DNA of 21,038 bases from positions 1 to 21,038 of the forward strand of contig CAKTNN010000038.1 in assembly GCA_934589065.1 (NCBI GenBank). The letters are read 5' to 3'. Both the position numbers and the translations under genes were made by a program. This stretch comes from an uncultured Oscillospiraceae bacterium. Its GTDB lineage: Bacteria; Bacillota; Clostridia; Oscillospirales; Oscillospiraceae. A model generated the notes under the pieces. The model made no database searches, had not been told where the DNA came from, and saw nothing but the letters and a program-made list of their open reading frames with translations. Of this stretch, positions 14,154 through 20,989 are shown one piece after another (position 1 is the first letter of the stretch; every line of letters begins with the position of its first letter).

Positions 14154-14634
14154 GACTGCACTCCTTGCTTTTAACCGGGGATACATTGAATTCGCAGTAA
14201 TCACCGGTTACGGTAAGTACATGATCTCGTTTTAACGCAAGATTAAAGCCGTTGAAGATTACGTGGTCAACTTCGCAATAGAGTTCTCCGTACTCCATAC
14301 CCTCCGGGCCATAGCTTTTCCATAGGTCATGAAATGGACAATATGAAATATGATGTGTGTCACCCTCCCAGTAGCCATCATATCCCGGGTTCGGCATATC
14401 CCGAACCAGATGGAAGGTCTGGTTGCTGGTAACACTGAGCCCTCTTTCAGCGGCTTCCTCCTTCATTGCAGCCACACGGGCCGCACCAAAGGCTGTGACT
14501 GCATTTCGAATGGCTTCTTTCCCTTTCTCTTTGCCCAACTGCTTGCACATTTCGTGACTCATGTGATAGAATAATAGTGCGATTAGTTTTGCAAAGCGTG
14601 CATTTGGTTCTTCGCTGCTTTTTATCATGGACAT
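14131..14634 (-). CDS. L-2-amino-thiazoline-4-carboxylate (ATC) hydrolase-like protein
   Basis: The protein has 167 residues from the ATG at 14634, which follows AAAGGAGG at 9 bases. The pattern matches the ATC hydrolase family (Pfam PF14196): an N-terminal helical part (NARFAKLIALLFYHMSHEM, GKEAIRNAVTAFGAARV), then SYCPFHDLWKSYG, ELYCEVDHVIFNGFN and VTGDYCEFNV, with Cys, Asp and His residues as likely active-site positions. In Pseudomonas the named enzyme opens the thiazoline ring to a carbamoyl-cysteine, which an M20-type hydrolase then converts to cysteine. Many members of this family lack a tested function. Here it is the first gene of an operon with an M20 hydrolase and a cysteine desulfidase, supporting a thiazoline or carbamoyl-cysteine type route. 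Confidence 0.75.
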   Translation of the reverse strand: MSMIKSSEEPNARFAKLIALLFYHMSHEMCKQLGKEKGKEAIRNAVTAFGAARVAAMKEEAAERGLSVTSNQTFHLVRDMPNPGYDGYWEGDTHHISYCPFHDLWKSYGPEGMEYGELYCEVDHVIFNGFNLALKRDHVLTVTGDYCEFNVSPVKSKECSHESELAK

Positions 14635-14658
14635 AATTATCTGCCTCCTTTTTCCTAC

Positions 14659-14664
14659 ATTGTA
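14659..14664 (-). promoter_or_regulatory. -10 box of the cysteine operon promoter
   Basis: On the minus strand TACAAT (14664-14659) is a 5-of-6 match to the -10 consensus with no good -35 box. It lies 21 bases from the edge of the CRP-like palindrome at 14686-14701, so that site would be centred at -41.5 for a start at about 14652. That is the geometry of a class II activated promoter. Confidence 0.6.
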
Positions 14665-14685
14665 TCTATTATTTATTTTCCTTTC

Positions 14686-14701
14686 TGTGTAATTTCTCAC
14701 A
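14686..14701. promoter_or_regulatory. CRP/FNR-type binding palindrome shared by divergent promoters
   Basis: TGTGT-N6-TCACA (on the minus strand TGTGA-N6-ACACA) matches the CRP site TGTGA-N6-TCACA at 9 of 10 positions. It lies between the cysteine operon and the Crp-type regulator gene. That regulator has Arg195, Glu196 and Arg200 in its recognition helix, in the same spacing as CRP Arg180, Glu181 and Arg185, which read TGTGA. The site is exactly 21 bases from a -10 box on each side. Confidence 0.7.
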
Positions 14702-14722
14702 ATTATCTCTTGAAAAATTCTT

Positions 14723-14728
14723 TATAAT
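14723..14728 (+). promoter_or_regulatory. -10 box of the Crp-type regulator gene
   Basis: This is a perfect TATAAT without a good -35 box. It starts 21 bases after the CRP-like palindrome, so with a transcription start near 14735 the palindrome is centred at -41.5. The mRNA leader before the ATG at 14906 would be about 170 bases. In that leader CACAGAATCC (14758-14767) can pair with GGGTTCTGTG (14795-14804), and TGCTGC-N6-GCAGCA lies at 14803-14820. Confidence 0.6.
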
Positions 14729-14905
14729 TAAGTAATACATACAAAAACAGAATGCCTCACAGAATCCATTTCCGTGTTGTTCTGCTCCTGAATAGGGTTC
14801 TGTGCTGCGTTCATGCAGCAAAAGTAAAAACGTACTGCAATTGGTAGCCCATTGACTCTGCAGTGTGAAATAAAACGATTACGGAATATCAAGAGGTGAT
14901 GTGAT

Positions 14906-15598
14906 ATGCATTCCAAGTGCTATGACAGCATGGACGAAAGTTTAGAGGTGACACCACAGGAGCTTCAGGAAATAATCTGCTTACTGGATCGCCTTGGCTG
15001 TACGATCGAACATGCAAGCAAAAAGTCTATTTTGGGACACCAGGGAGAAACTGCCCAGTGGCTATTTTTAATTCTGTCTGGTCAAGTCAAAGTAGCTGTC
15101 GTTGAATCCAACGGACAGGAAAAGGTTTTGTGTATTAACGACAAAACGATCATTCTGGGGGAATCGGGATTTTTTAGCCGTGAAACGTATAATGCAACCA
15201 TGATTGCAAAAACAGACTTGGACTTTATTCGTATTGACCATCAGCATTTGAAAACCGCTATTATGATTTATCCAACGCTTGCTTGGAAAATCATGAACTC
15301 TATGGGGAAAAAGATATACCACCTGACATGCGATATTGCGGAATTATCTTTCTATGATTCATATACACGACTTTGCGAGAAACTCCTTTCCTTAGCTTCC
15401 GAGAACGGAAGCGTCAATGATAAAGGGGAGGTCGTTATCGAATTACGACTCACGGATGAGGAACTTGCACAGCTTCTTGCAACGCAGCGTGAAGTAATTA
15501 CCCGGCATCTGGGAAAGCTAAAGAAAAGAGGCATTCTGCGCCGCGAAAATCAAAAAATCGTAATTTGCGATGTTTCTGCGCTCAAACAGGATAATTAG
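14906..15598 (+). CDS. Crp/Fnr-family transcriptional regulator
   Basis: The protein has 230 residues, with an AGAGGTGATG ribosome site before the ATG. An N-terminal cyclic-nucleotide-binding-like beta-barrel (about 25-125) is followed by the dimer helix and a winged helix (about 183-222, LTDEELAQLLATQREVITRHLGKLKKRGIL). The recognition helix keeps Arg195, Glu196 and Arg200, equivalent to the CRP residues that bind TGTGA. The effector pocket lacks the CRP Arg-Ser pair (GESGFFSRETYNATM), so cAMP is unlikely, and there is no FNR-type cluster of N-terminal Cys, although several scattered Cys exist. It is divergent from the cysteine operon with a shared CRP-like site, so it probably activates that operon and itself. 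Its signal is unknown; an amino-thiol, a heme or a redox cue are possible. Confidence 0.92.
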   Translation: MHSKCYDSMDESLEVTPQELQEIICLLDRLGCTIEHASKKSILGHQGETAQWLFLILSGQVKVAVVESNGQEKVLCINDKTIILGESGFFSRETYNATMIAKTDLDFIRIDHQHLKTAIMIYPTLAWKIMNSMGKKIYHLTCDIAELSFYDSYTRLCEKLLSLASENGSVNDKGEVVIELRLTDEELAQLLATQREVITRHLGKLKKRGILRRENQKIVICDVSALKQDN

Positions 15599-15680
15599 CA
15601 GCGCCAAAAAGCAAATTCGATACCCTGGGGCCTTTTCGGAGAAATACTGGATTGGGATACATATCGCTTAAAAATGCACA

Positions 15681-15722
15681 AAAAATCTCCCCCGCCGGGA
15701 GAAGAGAAAACCGGCAGGGGAG
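15681..15722 (-). terminator. Terminator of the symporter gene (repeat copy 2)
   Basis: CTCCCCCGCCGG (15687-15698) pairs with CCGGCAGGGGAG (15711-15722) with one mismatch. On the minus strand it is followed by ATTTTTTG, just past the stop of the PutP-like gene. The 30 bases at 15681-15710 are identical to 10138-10167, loop included, so the two terminators derive from one repeat family. Confidence 0.82.
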
Positions 15723-15740
15723 GGGGGAAGAAGCGAAGGT

Positions 15741-17279
15741 TTACAGCTCCTTGCCGCTGGCGGCAAGGTCAAATTCCTCCTGGATTTCTTCGCTGGGGGC
15801 TTTGGTCAGCAGGCTGACGACAACAATGGCAATGAGCCCAACCAGGAAGGCAGGCAGTAGCTCGTAGATTCCGAAGACGCCGCCCATGGGCTTAATCAGA
15901 TACTTCCAGACGAAGACGAACACACCGCCGGAGATCATACCGGCAATGGCGCCGGGGAAGGTGGTGCGCTTCCAAAATAGAGCGCAGATTACCAGAGGGC
16001 CAAATCCGGCGCCGAAGCCTGCCCAGGCAAAGGAGACGATGCCAAAGATGGAGCTGTTGGGATCCCGGGCAATCAGAATGCCCAGGATGGCGATGAACAC
16101 CACCGTCAGCCGGGCTACCAGCATACTGGTCTTCTGGCTCAGCTTCATGCCGAAGGTATCCTGCAGCAGGTTCTGGCTGACGCTGGAAGAGGCAGCCAGC
16201 AGCTGGGAGTCGGCGGTGGACATGGTGCTGGCGAGAATGCCGGCAAGAATCAGGCCTGCCATCAGAGCGGGCAGCGGGCCGTGGGTGGACAGGAGGGTTG
16301 CAATCCGGATGATGATGGTTTCGGTGGCTGAGCCTTCCAGAGCTTCAATGGAGCCCTGGGCGCTGAGGGTATTGCCCACAACGCCGATCATAATGGCGAG
16401 GGCCATGGCGATAACCACCCAGATAGAGCCAACCCGGCGGGAGAGCTTCAGCTTCTTTTCGTCTTCAATTGCCATAAACCGCAGCAGAATGTGGGGCATT
16501 CCGAAGTAACCCAAGCCCCAGGCCAGGGTGGAGACAACGGTCAGCAGACTGTAAGAACCGGCAGAGCCTGTGGCAGCAAGATATGTCTTGCCGAAGGACA
16601 GGTAGCCGGGCAGGGCCTTGGCATTTTCCATGACAGCCCCTACGCCCCCGGCCTGAACGGTGGCATAGATGAGAACAAAGAGAATGGCAATGGTCATAAT
16701 GATGCTCTGCACCAGGTCGGTAATGGAGGCTGCCAGGAAGCCGCCGGCGGCGGTGTAGCCCACAATGACGATAGCGGAGACAATCATGGCGGTCATATAG
16801 TTGATGCCAAACAGGGAAGAGAACAGCTTGCCGCAGGCGGAGAAGCCGGAAGCGGTGTAGGGAATAAAGAAGATGATGATAATGACGGCGGAAATGGCTG
16901 CCAGGATGCTCTTTTTATCCCGGAAGCGCTGGGAGAAGAACTGGGGCAGGGTGAAGGAATTGGTGATCTGGGTATAGCGGCGCAGACGCCGGGCGGTAAA
17001 GAGCCAGTTAAAATACGTGCCCAGACCCAGGCCAATGGCAGTCCAGCCTACGTCTGCCAGACCGCTGAGGTAGGCAAGCCCCGGAAGGCCCATCAGAAGG
17101 TAGCTGGACATATCGGAGGCCTCTGCGCTCATGGCAGTGACCAGGGGGCCCAGTTTCCGACCGCCCAGGTAGAAATCGGAGGCGGATTCGTTTTCCTTGG
17201 CGTAGTGCGCGCCAATCCAGAGCATACTGGCTAAGTACAGGACGATTGTGATGGTGATACAAATGGTCGATGTGGTCAT
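15741..17279 (-). CDS. putP: Sodium/proline symporter, PutP-like (SSS family)
   Basis: The protein has 512 residues with about 13 membrane segments and an AGAGAGG ribosome site before the ATG. It is a very good match to PutP: SASDFYLGGRKLGPLVTAMSAEASDMSSYLLMGLPGLAYLSG near the N-terminus (written here in parts: SASDFYLGGRKLG, MSAEASDMSSYLLMGLPG), where Asp56 and Ser58 correspond to the sodium ligands Asp55 and Ser57 of E. coli PutP. STMSTADSQLLAASS lies in the second sodium-site region. It imports L-proline or a related solute with sodium. The gene is monocistronic, divergent from a LysR-type regulator that probably controls it, and ends at a terminator. Substrate is assigned by similarity; other SSS substrates are possible. 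Confidence 0.9.
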   Translation of the reverse strand: MTTSTICITITIVLYLASMLWIGAHYAKENESASDFYLGGRKLGPLVTAMSAEASDMSSYLLMGLPGLAYLSGLADVGWTAIGLGLGTYFNWLFTARRLRRYTQITNSFTLPQFFSQRFRDKKSILAAISAVIIIIFFIPYTASGFSACGKLFSSLFGINYMTAMIVSAIVIVGYTAAGGFLAASITDLVQSIIMTIAILFVLIYATVQAGGVGAVMENAKALPGYLSFGKTYLAATGSAGSYSLLTVVSTLAWGLGYFGMPHILLRFMAIEDEKKLKLSRRVGSIWVVIAMALAIMIGVVGNTLSAQGSIEALEGSATETIIIRIATLLSTHGPLPALMAGLILAGILASTMSTADSQLLAASSSVSQNLLQDTFGMKLSQKTSMLVARLTVVFIAILGILIARDPNSSIFGIVSFAWAGFGAGFGPLVICALFWKRTTFPGAIAGMISGGVFVFVWKYLIKPMGGVFGIYELLPAFLVGLIAIVVVSLLTKAPSEEIQEEFDLAASGKEL

Positions 17280-17338
17280 GATGGGCTACCTCTCTTTCGC
17301 ATTCCCCGAAAAAAAGCGCTTGCTTTTCGGATGAATGG

Positions 17339-17347
17339 ATTGTATCA
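17339..17347 (-). promoter_or_regulatory. Extended -10 promoter of the symporter gene
   Basis: On the minus strand TGATACAAT matches the extended -10 pattern. An inverted repeat, AAACATT (17355-17361) and AATGTTT (17371-17377) with 9 bases between, lies just upstream of it, in a suitable place for LysR-type control. Confidence 0.45.
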
Positions 17348-17354
17348 TAGGAGT

Positions 17355-17407
17355 AAACATTTGAAAAGCGAATGTTTTGCATGAAGACTATGAGATTTTT
17401 GCATGAA
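17355..17407. promoter_or_regulatory. Candidate LysR binding region
   Basis: The inverted repeat AAACATT-N9-AATGTTT (17355-17377) overlaps the first of two exact direct copies of TTTTGCATGAA (17375-17385 and 17397-17407). The copies are 22 bp apart, about two helical turns, and lie immediately before the LysR-type gene. This is typical of a LysR regulator controlling itself and a divergent target. Confidence 0.5.
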
Positions 17408-17421
17408 AGGGGGCTGCCGGC

Positions 17422-18288
17422 ATGGATATGAATATCCTCAAATACATGGCCTTTATTAAGGCTGTGGAATATGGCAGCTTTACCAGGGCGGCGGAGGCGC
17501 TGAACTACTCCCAGTCCGGGATCAGCCGCATGATCAGCGACCTGGAAAAGGAGTGGAGCATTACCCTTTTGGGGCGGGGGCGCTCTGGCATTCGCCTGAC
17601 CTCCGATGGCTCCCGGATGCTGCCCTATGCCCAGAGCCTGTGCAGCGAATACCAGAAATTGCAGATGCAGGTGGATGATCTCCACGGGGTGCAGTCCGGC
17701 ATTATCCGCATCGGCACTTTTTCCAGCGGTGCAATCCACTGGGTGCCCAACGTTATCAAGGCCTTCCAAAAGGATTATCCCGGCATTGACTATGAGCTGC
17801 TTCTGGGGGACTATACGGAAATTGAGGACTGGATTGCCCAGGGACGGGTGGACTGCGGCTTCCTGCGGCTGCCAACCCGCCCGGATTTTGATACCATCCC
17901 CCTGGGACGGGACCGGCTTTTGGCAATCCTTCCCCAGGATCACCCCCTGACGAAGTATGATAAGGTGCCCATTGCCGCCCTGTGCGAGGAGCCCTTTATG
18001 CTGCTGGAAAAGGGCGCTCAGGCAGAGGTATCCGAGGTGTTTGAGCGCAACCACCTAAAGCCCAGAGTGCACTTTACCACCTGGGATGACTATGCCATTA
18101 TGGCAATGGTGGAAAGCGGCCTGGGGGTGAGTATGCTGACGGAAATGATCCTCAAACGCACCCCCTACAAGATTGTTGCCAAGGAGCTGGATGTGCCCGC
18201 CTACCGGGAAACCGCCCTGGCCCTGAGAGACGAGAGCACCGCCTCCCTGGCAGTGAAGAAATTCATTGGATATTTGCAGTACAGGTAA
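17422..18288 (+). CDS. LysR-family transcriptional regulator
   Basis: The protein has 288 residues, with AAGGGGG before the ATG. The N-terminal winged helix (about 1-60) is typical: MNILKYMAFIKAVEYGSFTRAAEALNYSQSGISRMISDLEKE. The remainder is the LysR substrate-binding domain (RIGTFSSGAIHWVPNVIKAFQKDYPGIDYELLLGDYTEIE, given in parts: GTFSSGAIHWVPNVIKAF, then DCGFLRLPTRPDFDTIPLG). It is divergent from the PutP-like gene with only 142 bp between, so that symporter is the likely target. The inducer is not evident. The recQ gene follows after 16 bp and may be read from the same transcript. Confidence 0.92.
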   Translation: MDMNILKYMAFIKAVEYGSFTRAAEALNYSQSGISRMISDLEKEWSITLLGRGRSGIRLTSDGSRMLPYAQSLCSEYQKLQMQVDDLHGVQSGIIRIGTFSSGAIHWVPNVIKAFQKDYPGIDYELLLGDYTEIEDWIAQGRVDCGFLRLPTRPDFDTIPLGRDRLLAILPQDHPLTKYDKVPIAALCEEPFMLLEKGAQAEVSEVFERNHLKPRVHFTTWDDYAIMAMVESGLGVSMLTEMILKRTPYKIVAKELDVPAYRETALALRDESTASLAVKKFIGYLQYR

Positions 18289-18304
18289 GAAAAGAGAACC
18301 GTTT

Positions 18305-19774
18305 ATGGATAAATTGGAAATACTCAAGCAGGTCTTTGGCTACTCCTTCTTCCGACCGGGGCAGGAAAAGCTCATCGATGCTCAGTTAAACCACAGGGAC
18401 GCCTTTGGAATTATGCCCACCGGCGGGGGAAAGAGCCTGTGCTATCAGATTCCGGCGCTGATGCAGCCGGGAGTTGCGTTGGTGATTTCTCCTCTGATTT
18501 CTCTCATGAAGGATCAGGTAATGGCCCTGAAGGATGCAGGCGTTGCCGGAGCTTATGTCAACTCCTCCCTGACCCCCAACCAGATTCGCCTGGTTTACCG
18601 CAATATCCGGGAGGGAATGTATAAAATCATCTATGTTGCCCCGGAGCGGCTGTTGACGGACGGCTTTTTGGAGGCAATCAGCGCCCGGACGGTTTCCCAG
18701 CTGACGGTGGACGAGGCCCACTGCATCTCCCAATGGGGGCAGGATTTCCGGCCCAGCTATTTAAAAATTGTGGATTTTCTGAATCTGCTGCCCCAGCGCC
18801 CGGTGGTATCGGCCTTTACAGCCACCGCAACGGAGCGGGTGCGCCGGGATGTGGAGCAGATTTTGGGGCTGCGGGATCCCGTGCGGGTGGTAACGGGCTT
18901 TGACCGGCCCAACCTGCGCTTTGAAGTCCGCAGCCCCAAGAATAAGGACGCAGAGCTTTTGCAGCTCGTATGGGACAGGCGGGAGGAAACCGGAATCGTC
19001 TACTGCTCCACCCGCCGGGATGTGGAAAAGGTATGCCAGCTGTTGCAAAGCCGGGATATTGCGGCAACCCGCTATCACGCGGGACTATCCGAGGAGGAGC
19101 GCCACGAAAATCAGGAGGACTTTATCTACGACCGTGCCAGGGTGATGGTGGCGACCAATGCCTTTGGCATGGGCATTGATAAGTCCAATGTGTCCTTTGT
19201 CATCCATTACAATATGCCCCAGAGCCTGGAGAGCTACTACCAGGAGGCGGGGCGGGCCGGACGGGACGGAGAGGATGCCCAGTGCATTCTTTTGTTTGCT
19301 CCCAGGGATGTCCATGTGGCGGAATTCCTCATCAACCACCCCTCCAAGGAAAGCGAGCTGACCCTGCAGCAGCAGGAAAACCGAATCCGTCAGGATTTGC
19401 AGCGGCTGGACAGCATGAAGCACTACTGCAAGACGAGATCCTGCCTTCGGGGGGCAATCCTTAGCTATTTCGGGCAGGAGCATCCGGCGCGGTGCGGCAA
19501 TTGCGGCAACTGTGACCCCAAAAAGGAAAAGAAGACTGCTCCCCAGCCCACTGCCAAAAAGCTTTTGGAGGAGCTCAAAGCTCTGCGCTGGGATCTGGCG
19601 AAGAAGGGCGGCGTGCCCGCCTACATCATTTTCACCGATGCCTCCCTGGAGGACATGGCAAGGAAGCGCCCGGAAACCATGGAGGAATTCCTCAAGGTCA
19701 CCGGTGTGGGAAAAACCAAGGCCCAGCGATACGGGCAGGCCTTCCTGGAAGCAATCCGGGAGCACCGGGAGTAA
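18305..19774 (+). CDS. recQ: RecQ-family ATP-dependent DNA helicase, short form without winged helix
   Basis: The protein has 489 residues from the ATG at 18305; an in-frame ATG at 18266 overlaps the upstream gene. The ribosome site is weak (AAAAGAGAA). The helicase core is complete: motif 0 FRPGQEKLI (Gln20), Walker A GIMPTGGGKSLCYQ (Lys43), VDEAHCISQWGQDFRP with the RecQ aromatic-rich loop, SAFTATAT, and QEAGRAGRDG (motif VI). Next comes the zinc-binding helix pair with four Cys (CKTRSCLRGAILSYFGQE, then CGNCGNC). Directly after a short linker comes an HRDC-type domain (LLEELKALRWDLAKKGGVPAYIIFTDASL). The roughly 100-residue winged-helix part of RQC found in E. coli RecQ is missing. It acts in recombination and replication-fork repair. 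Confidence 0.93.
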   Translation: MDKLEILKQVFGYSFFRPGQEKLIDAQLNHRDAFGIMPTGGGKSLCYQIPALMQPGVALVISPLISLMKDQVMALKDAGVAGAYVNSSLTPNQIRLVYRNIREGMYKIIYVAPERLLTDGFLEAISARTVSQLTVDEAHCISQWGQDFRPSYLKIVDFLNLLPQRPVVSAFTATATERVRRDVEQILGLRDPVRVVTGFDRPNLRFEVRSPKNKDAELLQLVWDRREETGIVYCSTRRDVEKVCQLLQSRDIAATRYHAGLSEEERHENQEDFIYDRARVMVATNAFGMGIDKSNVSFVIHYNMPQSLESYYQEAGRAGRDGEDAQCILLFAPRDVHVAEFLINHPSKESELTLQQQENRIRQDLQRLDSMKHYCKTRSCLRGAILSYFGQEHPARCGNCGNCDPKKEKKTAPQPTAKKLLEELKALRWDLAKKGGVPAYIIFTDASLEDMARKRPETMEEFLKVTGVGKTKAQRYGQAFLEAIREHRE

Positions 19775-19788
19775 AAAAGCACATCTTT

Positions 19789-19814
19789 CTTAAAAAAGCA
19801 CCTGTTTTTTTAAG
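19789..19814 (+). terminator. A/T-rich hairpin after recQ, possible weak terminator
   Basis: CTTAAAAAA (19789-19797) can pair with TTTTTTAAG (19806-19814) around an 8-base loop. The stem contains only one G-C pair and no separate T-tract, so it would be a weak terminator at best. Confidence 0.35.
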
Positions 19815-19822
19815 GAAGACTA

Positions 19823-19831
19823 TGCTATACT
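19823..19831 (+). promoter_or_regulatory. Extended -10 promoter of the bactofilin-like gene
   Basis: TGCTATACT matches the extended -10 pattern TGnTATAAT with one change, about 50 bases before the ATG at 19881. There is no clear -35 box. Confidence 0.5.
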
Positions 19832-19880
19832 TGTTATCAGAAAGGGCAGCGTACCGTTGCCGGAAAAGGAGTAGAGTGGA

Positions 19881-20981
19881 ATGAGAAGAAAACTATTTGC
19901 CTTCCTTATGGCGATCTGCCTTCTGGGCAGCCTGACGCTGTGCGCCGGGGCGGCAGGCTTCTACGGGGATAGCGTCAGCGGCAAGCAGCAGGGCTCTGTG
20001 TTTGCCAGCGGCTATGCCGTCACCAACGATGCCGATATCGATGGCATTGCCTTCCTGGCGGGAGAGTCGGTGGCATCCGGCGGAAATGCAGAGTACCTTG
20101 CCGCCGCTGCCCGCACCGTGCGGGTGGAAGGCAGCGTGGAAAAGGATGCCTTCCTGGCAGCCCAGGAGATCTATGCGGAGGGCACCGTGGGCCGGGATCT
20201 GTTCGCCGCAAGCCAGCGCCTGGTGGTTGCCGGTGACGTGGGCGGCACGCTCTATGGCGCAGCGGAAACCATTGTCATTCAGGGCGACATCCAGGGGGAT
20301 GCCTACCTGTCGGCAGACAACATTGTAATTGATGCAGGAGTTACCGTGGGCGGTACGCTCCACTATCCCGACAGCGCCAAGGTCTCTGCGGAAGAAAGCC
20401 TGCTGTCCGGCGCGATTGTGGAACAGACGGAGCAGAAAGAAGCACCCAGCCGGGGGGAAAGCGTTGGCAAAACCGTTGTGAATAAGCTGGTATCCTTTAT
20501 CGGGCTGGCGGCGGTTGCCCTGGTGCTGCTGTGGCTGACGCCCCTGTGGGAGACGGTGGATCGCCGCTATACCGGCAAGCCCTTTGGGGCTTACGCCGCC
20601 GCCTTTGGCATTGGCGTTGCCGCTCTGATCGGGGTTCCCCTGGCAGCCGTCCTGCTGATGATCACCCGGGTGGGCCTGCGTCTGGCCTTCCTGCTTTTGG
20701 CAGTGTATGTCGCTGCCCTGATTGCCTCCGGCATCTTTGCGGCGTTCTTTGTGGGCTCGCTTCTCTGGCGCAAGGCCTTCAAAAAAGCCCCGAAGTTGTG
20801 GGCGGAGCTGCTTATCGGCACTGCCGCCTGGACGCTTCTTGGGTGCATCCCCGTTGTTTCCATGGTGGTTGGATTTGTTGGCGTTCCCTTTGGCCTGGGC
20901 ATGGTGACGGGACTCATTACCTCCGCCAAGGGCCCCCGGCGCCCGGAAGCCCCCCAGCTGCCGGAAGGAACGGAAGAGTAA
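19881..20981 (+). CDS. Bactofilin-like beta-helix protein with signal peptide and membrane C-terminus
   Basis: The protein has 366 residues, with GGAAAAGGAG before the ATG. Residues 1-25 are a signal peptide (LFAFLMAICLLGSLTLCAGAA). Residues about 35-155 are short repeats of the pattern hydrophobic-x-G-x-V/I with Gly turns (DADIDGIAFLAGESV, RTVRVEGSVEKDAFLAAQEI, AEGTVGRDLFAASQRL, VAGDVGGTLYGAAETI, IQGDIQGDAYLSADNI), the right-handed beta-helix of polymer-forming bactofilins. From about 185 on come four or five membrane segments and a charged, Pro-rich tail. Bactofilins normally lie in the cytoplasm as polymers; a signal peptide puts this helix outside. It may organise envelope structure. It is preceded by its own promoter and followed by a dispersed repeat. 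Confidence 0.8.
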   Translation: MRRKLFAFLMAICLLGSLTLCAGAAGFYGDSVSGKQQGSVFASGYAVTNDADIDGIAFLAGESVASGGNAEYLAAAARTVRVEGSVEKDAFLAAQEIYAEGTVGRDLFAASQRLVVAGDVGGTLYGAAETIVIQGDIQGDAYLSADNIVIDAGVTVGGTLHYPDSAKVSAEESLLSGAIVEQTEQKEAPSRGESVGKTVVNKLVSFIGLAAVALVLLWLTPLWETVDRRYTGKPFGAYAAAFGIGVAALIGVPLAAVLLMITRVGLRLAFLLLAVYVAALIASGIFAAFFVGSLLWRKAFKKAPKLWAELLIGTAAWTLLGCIPVVSMVVGFVGVPFGLGMVTGLITSAKGPRRPEAPQLPEGTEE

Positions 20982-20989
20982 GGTACAAT

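Noticed and set aside
16491..17234. Plus-strand open frame opposite the PutP-like gene
   Set aside because: It is the antisense shadow of a clear symporter; the Gly/Asn-rich translation has no recognisable domain.
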